DNA of 8,815 bases. Source: Clostridiales bacterium (lineage in GTDB: Bacteria > Bacillota > Clostridia > Christensenellales > DUVY01). Position numbers and translations under genes: made by a program. Location of the stretch: positions 1 to 8,815 of the forward strand of contig JAITNT010000031.1 of the NCBI GenBank assembly GCA_031290295.1, in the 5' to 3' direction. The notes beneath the pieces are model-generated. The model saw nothing but the letters and a program-made list of their open reading frames with translations. It had not been told where the DNA came from and made no database searches. Shown here piece after piece: positions 5,380 through 8,815 of the stretch (position 1 is the first letter of the stretch; each line of letters opens with the position of its first letter).

Positions 5380-6343
5380 GCCGCTTGAAAAAAATTTGAG
5401 CTTGGGTTGCTTGCCCGAAAAAGTGATTGAACCGCTCCATCATCTTGCGCTTCTGCCCGAACAGCGAATGCGCGTAGCGATTGACCGTTATCATCGTATT
5501 TGAATGCCCGAGTATCTCGCTAATCGTCTTTACGTCCACGCCGAACTCGATTGCCCGCGTTGTGAACGTATGCCTCAATGTGTGGAAGCTGACGTATGCC
5601 ACCCCTGCCTCGTTAAGTAGTTTCGTATAAACTATCTGCATCATACGCGGCTCAACCGCTTTCCCGTTTTTCATAGAAACCACGTATTCGCTATTGCTCT
5701 CCTTTCGGAGCTTTTTTAATAGGTCGCACAAAAACTGCGGAAGCGGTATCGTCCTCCGCGACTTTTTCGTTTTGGGCGCGACCTCGACCACCGCCGTCTT
5801 TTTCGCTCCTCCGTCATAGGTGATTACCCGATTGAGCGAGCTTTTTATCTCTATCGTACTTTGCGCAAAGTTCACGCTGTCCCACTTCAAGCCGCAAAGC
5901 TCGCCTATCCGAAGCCCTGTGTACAGGCAAATTAGTATGCCGAAATATCGCTTGTCCCCGCCGTGCATTACGGTATTTTCCAACCGCTTTTGGTCTGACT
6001 CGTCAAAAACGATAACCTCTTTTTCCTCCAATCGTGGAAGCCTCACCTTATCGCACGGGTTCTTTATGATATATTCGTAGTCTACGGCGCATTCCAACGC
6101 GCCCCGTAGCATGAGCATAATCGAGCGCACCGTCTTGCTCGCAAGCCCCTTTTCGGTCAGCTCGCCGATAAAGGCTTGCAATCGCTCCGCCTTTACTGCG
6201 AGCAATTCCTCCGTTCCAATGCTTGGGTTTATATGGTTCTCTATATATCCCCTATATGCCATATAACTGCTTTGGCGAATGCTTCCGCGCATGACGCTGT
6301 CGAGCCAGTATTTCAAAAAGCCCTTGATTGTTGTGTTTTCCAT
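5366..6343 (-). CDS. Tyrosine recombinase (candidate DNA invertase)
   Basis: The protein has 325 residues. The start is set by GGAGGT (plus-strand 6351-6356) 7 nt before the ATG. Residues about 1-100 form the helical core-binding domain (FLKYWLDS, SYMAYRGYIENHI). The catalytic domain shows the complete set: Arg145 (TGLRIGEL), Lys191 in the hairpin KTKKSRRTIPL, His254 and Arg257 (HTLRHTF), His280 (LGHSN) and the nucleophile Tyr290 (VNRYAHS). An arm-binding AP2-like N-terminal domain, usual in larger phage and conjugative-element integrases, is absent, which fits a simple-site recombinase. All active residues are intact. The last codons and stop lie in IRR, next to the invertible promoter, so the obvious substrate is IRL x IRR. 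The alternative is an integrase relic of an island using the nearby tRNA-Arg; no excisionase, transfer or phage genes are visible. No clear promoter was found in the 249 bp upstream. Confidence 0.95.
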   Translation of the reverse strand: MENTTIKGFLKYWLDSVMRGSIRQSSYMAYRGYIENHINPSIGTEELLAVKAERLQAFIGELTEKGLASKTVRSIMLMLRGALECAVDYEYIIKNPCDKVRLPRLEEKEVIVFDESDQKRLENTVMHGGDKRYFGILICLYTGLRIGELCGLKWDSVNFAQSTIEIKSSLNRVITYDGGAKKTAVVEVAPKTKKSRRTIPLPQFLCDLLKKLRKESNSEYVVSMKNGKAVEPRMMQIVYTKLLNEAGVAYVSFHTLRHTFTTRAIEFGVDVKTISEILGHSNTMITVNRYAHSLFGQKRKMMERFNHFFGQATQAQIFFKRHLIE

Positions 6344-6400
6344 AAATATGACCTCCCTATTTTCCGCTCAAAGCTCGCCCCGTTGCCGATTTTGGTTATT

Positions 6401-6475
6401 GAACGAAAAGTTAGGACTCAAGTCTTTTTTGTCTATTGTTTTGCTTTTATGCTGTTGTTAAGTCGAACGAAAAGT
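6401..6475. repeat. 11-bp direct repeat pair upstream of the recombinase gene
   Basis: GAACGAAAAGT occurs at 6401-6411 and again at 6465-6475, in the same orientation and 64 bp apart, about six helical turns. Both lie between the recombinase start and the tRNA terminator, where the recombinase promoter must be. They may be regulator binding sites. The rest of 6344-6540 shows nothing I can name. Confidence 0.5.
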
Positions 6476-6540
6476 AATAGGCTTTGCCGCAAGTTGTCAT
6501 TTTGCCCCTTTTAATGCCTCAAAACCCGCTTTTTGCATAG

Positions 6541-6590
6541 AAAAAGACCGAACAAAAGCCGTATTTCCTACTGACTTTTTGTTCGGTCTT
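6541..6590 (-). terminator. Terminator of the tRNA-Arg transcript
   Basis: AAGACCGAACAAAA (6544-6557) and TTTTGTTCGGTCTT (6577-6590) are perfect 14-bp inverted arms around a 19-nt loop. On the minus strand the stem runs into a T run and then CTATG. It begins 2 bp after the encoded CCA of the tRNA and separates it from the recombinase gene. On the plus strand no T run follows. Confidence 0.88.
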
Positions 6591-6592
6591 GC

Positions 6593-6668
6593 TGGCGCAC
6601 CCGGAGGGGCTCGAACCCCCAGCGACTTGCATCGGAAACAAGCATTCTATCCGTTGAATTACGGGTGC
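6593..6668 (-). tRNA. tRNA-Arg (anticodon CCG)
   Basis: The 76-nt gene folds as a full cloverleaf on the minus strand. The acceptor stem is GCACCCG with CGGGTGC. The D-stem is ATTC with GAAT. The anticodon stem is CTTGT with GCAAG (one G-T pair) around the loop TTCCGAT, giving anticodon CCG, which reads CGG. The T-arm is GGGGG-TTCGAGC-CCCTC, with one G-T pair. The discriminator is G and the CCA is encoded (TGG at 6593-6595 on the plus strand). It has its own promoter and terminator. Its 3' end faces the recombinase gene, a common arrangement for integrase-tRNA pairs. Confidence 0.96.
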
Positions 6669-6697
6669 ACGGTATTTTAAGGCATTTACCGTATATC

Positions 6698-6726
6698 AGT
6701 ATAGTGTTTTCTTCCCGGTTAGTCAA
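6698..6726 (-). promoter_or_regulatory. Promoter of tRNA-Arg
   Basis: On the minus strand TTGACT (plus-strand 6721-6726) and TATACT (6698-6703) are separated by 17 bp. The expected start is near 6691, about 23 nt before the mature tRNA 5' end at 6668. Confidence 0.85.
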
Positions 6727-6745
6727 GAAAAATGCGGCGCTTGCT

Positions 6746-6774
6746 TTGACAACATGCAATTCAACATATATTTT
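6746..6774 (+). promoter_or_regulatory. Possible second promoter upstream of the patatin gene
   Basis: A perfect -35 hexamer, TTGACA (6746-6751), is followed after 17 bp by TATTTT (6769-6774), or after 15 bp by TATATT (6767-6772). A transcript from here would reach the phospholipase gene with a leader of more than 100 nt and no visible ribosome binding site. I see no small gene in 6775-6912. Confidence 0.3.
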
Positions 6775-6877
6775 TCCTAATTCAATACAATTTCTAAACC
6801 CGTTGTTTTTTTGGATTGCCGCGCTCCGATACCGCCGCGTATCCGAGGCTTTTAAGCGGAAAGTCGGTGCAATTCAT

Positions 6878-6906
6878 TTTGCATTTTGCCGCAAATCATA
6901 TATAAT
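6878..6906 (+). promoter_or_regulatory. Promoter placing transcription start at the patatin-like start codon
   Basis: TATAAT (6901-6906) has TTTGCA (6878-6883) 17 bp upstream, or TTGCAT one base later with a 16-bp spacer. The expected start, 6-7 nt after the -10, falls on or next to the ATG at 6913. This implies a leaderless mRNA. Confidence 0.55.
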
Positions 6907-6912
6907 AGTGAC

Positions 6913-7710
6913 ATGGCTATTTTTAGTAAATTCGTAAAAAAGAAAAAAGAACCCGTACTCGGGCTTGCTCTCGGGGGCGGGGGCGCGAGAGGGTATGCCC
7001 ATCTCGGCGCGCTTAAGGCCTTTGCCGAAGCGGGCTTGACGTTCCCGGTTGTAGCCGGCACGAGCGTCGGAGCGATTGTGGGCGCGCTTTATGCCGCGGG
7101 CGCGAATTCGGACGATTTGATACACGCGGGCGTGGCGATTGACCCTAAGGAAATAAAGACCGGACCTATATTTCTTGCATCCCCGGCAAAAGGCATCGAG
7201 AACCTTGTACGCAGATTTTTGGGCGACATGGGCTTTAAGGAGCTTAAATATAAGTTTGCTTGCGTAGCCGTCGATCTGATAGAGGCAAAGCAGATTATAC
7301 TTACCGAGGGAAATATCGCGCGCGCGGTGAGCGCGAGCTGCGCCGTTCCGGGCGTATTTCAGCCCGTAGTTATGAACGGCTGCCACCTTGTGGACGGAGG
7401 GGTTCTCAATACTATTCCTACGGACGTCGCGCGCGTGCTCGGCGCGGATTACGTCGTCGCGGTTGACGTTAACCCTACGCGCGGCGGCGGTACGGCGTCT
7501 ACAAGCACGGTCGAGGTGTTGCAAGCCTCGTTGAGGATAGTCACCGCGCAAAACGCCGCATACGGCAGGGCGAACGCGGATGTGCTCGTATCGGCGGAGC
7601 TGGGGGATTTTTCCGCGTCAAAAAAGAACGGCTTCGAGCAGATGATGGAGATTGGGTATAATGCGGCGCGGAAAGAAATAGATAATATAAAAGCGCTTTT
7701 GGCGCAATAA
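6913..7710 (+). CDS. Patatin-like phospholipase (RssA-type serine hydrolase)
   Basis: The protein has 265 residues. The family's motifs are all present: the oxyanion loop GGGGARG (residues 21-27), the nucleophile motif GTSVG with Ser51, and the DGG motif with Asp161 (HLVDGGVLNTIP). Ser51 and Asp161 form the catalytic dyad expected to hydrolyse acyl esters of lipids. The N-terminus is short and lysine-rich (SKFVKKKKEP), and there is no signal peptide or membrane segment, so it is probably cytosolic or loosely membrane-associated. The length is normal for short RssA-like bacterial proteins. An in-frame TTG at 6886 would add nine residues, but it overlaps the -10 element, so 6913 is preferred. 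No ribosome binding site precedes 6913. The next gene lies 102 bp downstream on the same strand with no terminator between, so the two are probably co-transcribed. The physiological substrate cannot be read from the sequence. Confidence 0.92.
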   Translation: MAIFSKFVKKKKEPVLGLALGGGGARGYAHLGALKAFAEAGLTFPVVAGTSVGAIVGALYAAGANSDDLIHAGVAIDPKEIKTGPIFLASPAKGIENLVRRFLGDMGFKELKYKFACVAVDLIEAKQIILTEGNIARAVSASCAVPGVFQPVVMNGCHLVDGGVLNTIPTDVARVLGADYVVAVDVNPTRGGGTASTSTVEVLQASLRIVTAQNAAYGRANADVLVSAELGDFSASKKNGFEQMMEIGYNAARKEIDNIKALLAQ

Positions 7711-7812
7711 AGTCGTTGCGAAACTAAGCGCGGAATTTCGGACGCGAGACGGATTCGTTAAAAAACCGCGAGGGACTACGCAAAAACTCTAATAACATTC
7801 AGAGGGATATAT

Positions 7813-8815
7813 ATGGCAAAAAAAAGCGCCGCGAAAAAAGCTCTCGGCAATATGAAAATGACGACCGGAGTTAAGGTCGCGCTTGCGGTTATCTTAACCG
7901 TCATTTTAGGCGCGAGTTGTATTTTTACCCGGCAAATCGACGAAGCTCTGAGGTTAGGCGTAAAGGCTTCGGGGGGTGCGGACGGCGGCTCGGACTCGGT
8001 CGCGCTTAACGGCGGCGTATTAAGCGCGCATTTTATTAATGTCGGGCAGGGCGACAGCACGATTTTGAAATTTCCCGACGACAAAACTATGATTGTGGAC
8101 TTCGGAGATACCGGCAGTATGAAAAAGCCTGACGGCGGCGCTCAATCGATCCGCGAAAAAATTATCGGCTACATAGACGAGAACATTTCCGGCGGCGACG
8201 AAAACTTTATATTCGACTACGCGATTTTGACGCACAGCGACTCCGACCATTGCGGCAATATGAAATATATACTCGAAAAGTATCCCGCGCGCATAATTTA
8301 CCGCCCGAACGTAATTGCCGCTAACGGCGGCTTTATCGACCCCGCTATCGCCGTTACGGACAGCGCCGCCGCGGACGTCAACGAGAAGCTTTGGACCTTG
8401 TCGGGCGCGGGCTACGCCGACGTCGCCGTCAAAACGACGGCTGTGTACACCGACGCGGTTAGTAAAATGTACGAGCAGGTAACGCGCGGAAGCGAAACCT
8501 TTACGCCTAAAGTAATCGTTAGCGACGGCAGGCGCGGAGCCGGGCGCGGCGGCAAGCCCTTGCAGGATATAAGCGGGCGTGACGCCGCAGGCGATCCGTA
8601 TTCCGTGACCTTTTACGGGCCACAATCGCCTAGGTATAAGAGCGGCGCCTCGGACGAATGGAATAACTGCTCGAATATTTCCGTAACGGAATATCAAGGC
8701 AAAAAGATTTTGATGTCGGGCGACGCGGAAAAGGCCGCTACGGACGAGTTTGTCGCCGCGTACGGCGAGATAACCTTTGACGTAGACGTGATTAAGCTCG
8801 GGCATCACGGCTCGC
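7813..8815 (+). CDS. ComEC-type metallo-beta-lactamase-fold hydrolase, membrane-anchored (3'-partial)
   Basis: The frame runs off the right edge after 334 codons with no stop. The start ATG is preceded by AGAGGG (7801-7806), 6 nt upstream. The N-terminus is lysine-rich, followed by one hydrophobic segment (about residues 20-40), so the enzyme domain is probably tethered outside the cell. The domain opens with AHFINVGQGDST, then the strand MIVDFGDTG, the metal-binding motif THSDSDH (140-146, with His141, Asp143, Asp145 and His146), then MSGDAE with Asp304, and HHGS at 331-334. These are the motifs of the ComEC/Rec2 competence-associated lactamase-fold family. The multi-pass DNA channel of true ComEC is absent from the N-terminus, so this is a stand-alone hydrolase domain, possibly a nuclease or phosphodiesterase. 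A Gly/Arg-rich loop at about residues 238-247 (GRRGAGRGG) is unusual. It probably shares a transcript with the phospholipase gene. Confidence 0.88.
   Translation, partial: MAKKSAAKKALGNMKMTTGVKVALAVILTVILGASCIFTRQIDEALRLGVKASGGADGGSDSVALNGGVLSAHFINVGQGDSTILKFPDDKTMIVDFGDTGSMKKPDGGAQSIREKIIGYIDENISGGDENFIFDYAILTHSDSDHCGNMKYILEKYPARIIYRPNVIAANGGFIDPAIAVTDSAAADVNEKLWTLSGAGYADVAVKTTAVYTDAVSKMYEQVTRGSETFTPKVIVSDGRRGAGRGGKPLQDISGRDAAGDPYSVTFYGPQSPRYKSGASDEWNNCSNISVTEYQGKKILMSGDAEKAATDEFVAAYGEITFDVDVIKLGHHGS

Noticed and set aside
6874..7551. Long minus-strand open frame opposite the phospholipase gene
   Set aside because: It is the antisense shadow of a G+C-rich coding region. The opposite strand has complete patatin motifs, and this frame gives an Arg/Ala-rich low-information product.
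8020..8808. Long minus-strand open frame opposite the ComEC-like gene
   Set aside because: The plus strand here is open through to the edge and carries the lactamase-fold motifs. The minus product is an Arg/Ala/Val-rich shadow.

Overview
The window looks like a chromosomal stretch from an uncultured Bacillota (Clostridia-like) bacterium. The signs are strong GGAGG-type ribosome binding sites, sigma-A style promoters, hairpin-plus-T-run terminators, a tRNA with encoded CCA, and a lipobox surface protein carrying Clostridia-style InlB-like and GLUG repeats. Base composition is mixed. The flanking housekeeping-like genes are fairly G+C rich, while the centre (about 2.16-2.85 kb and 5.15-5.35 kb) is clearly A+T rich, as expected of accessory DNA. 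The lineage is an inference from style only.

Layout from left to right. 3-368 is the end of a small membrane protein. 548-1441 is a membrane-anchored protein of unknown function that ends at a textbook terminator. 1666-2181 is a beta-rich protein fragment without an export signal, probably a relic. 2152-2757 (minus) is a lone PD-(D/E)XK nuclease-like protein. 2848-5103 (minus) is a 751-residue surface lipoprotein with an InlB-like domain and a GLUG-repeat domain; its last repeats are near-identical and carry a variable Ser-codon microsatellite. 5123-5379 is an A+T-rich intergenic segment bounded by inverted repeats. 5366-6343 (minus) is a tyrosine recombinase. 6593-6668 (minus) is tRNA-Arg(CCG), with its own promoter and terminator. 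6913-7710 (plus) is a patatin-like phospholipase, apparently leaderless. 7813 to the right edge (plus) is a ComEC-type metallo-beta-lactamase-fold hydrolase, cut by the window end.

The main discovery candidate is a phase-variation cassette at about 2.85-6.34 kb. Two 29-bp sites (5123-5151 and 5351-5379) match in inverted orientation at 26 of 29 positions. Each has palindromic arms around an asymmetric centre, as expected of tyrosine recombinase crossover sites. They enclose a near-consensus extended -10 promoter (TTGCAC, 17 bp, TGTTATAAT) and an outward-facing terminator. As drawn, the promoter points away from the lipoprotein gene and the terminator points toward it, so the lipoprotein should be OFF. 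Inversion would place the promoter start about 50 nt upstream of the lipoprotein start codon. The recombinase is encoded immediately next door, and its stop codon lies inside the right-hand site. The system is therefore read as a recombinase-driven ON/OFF switch for a GLUG surface lipoprotein, with coding-level variation in the Ser/Tyr linkers as a second layer. The downstream nuclease gene may be co-switched.
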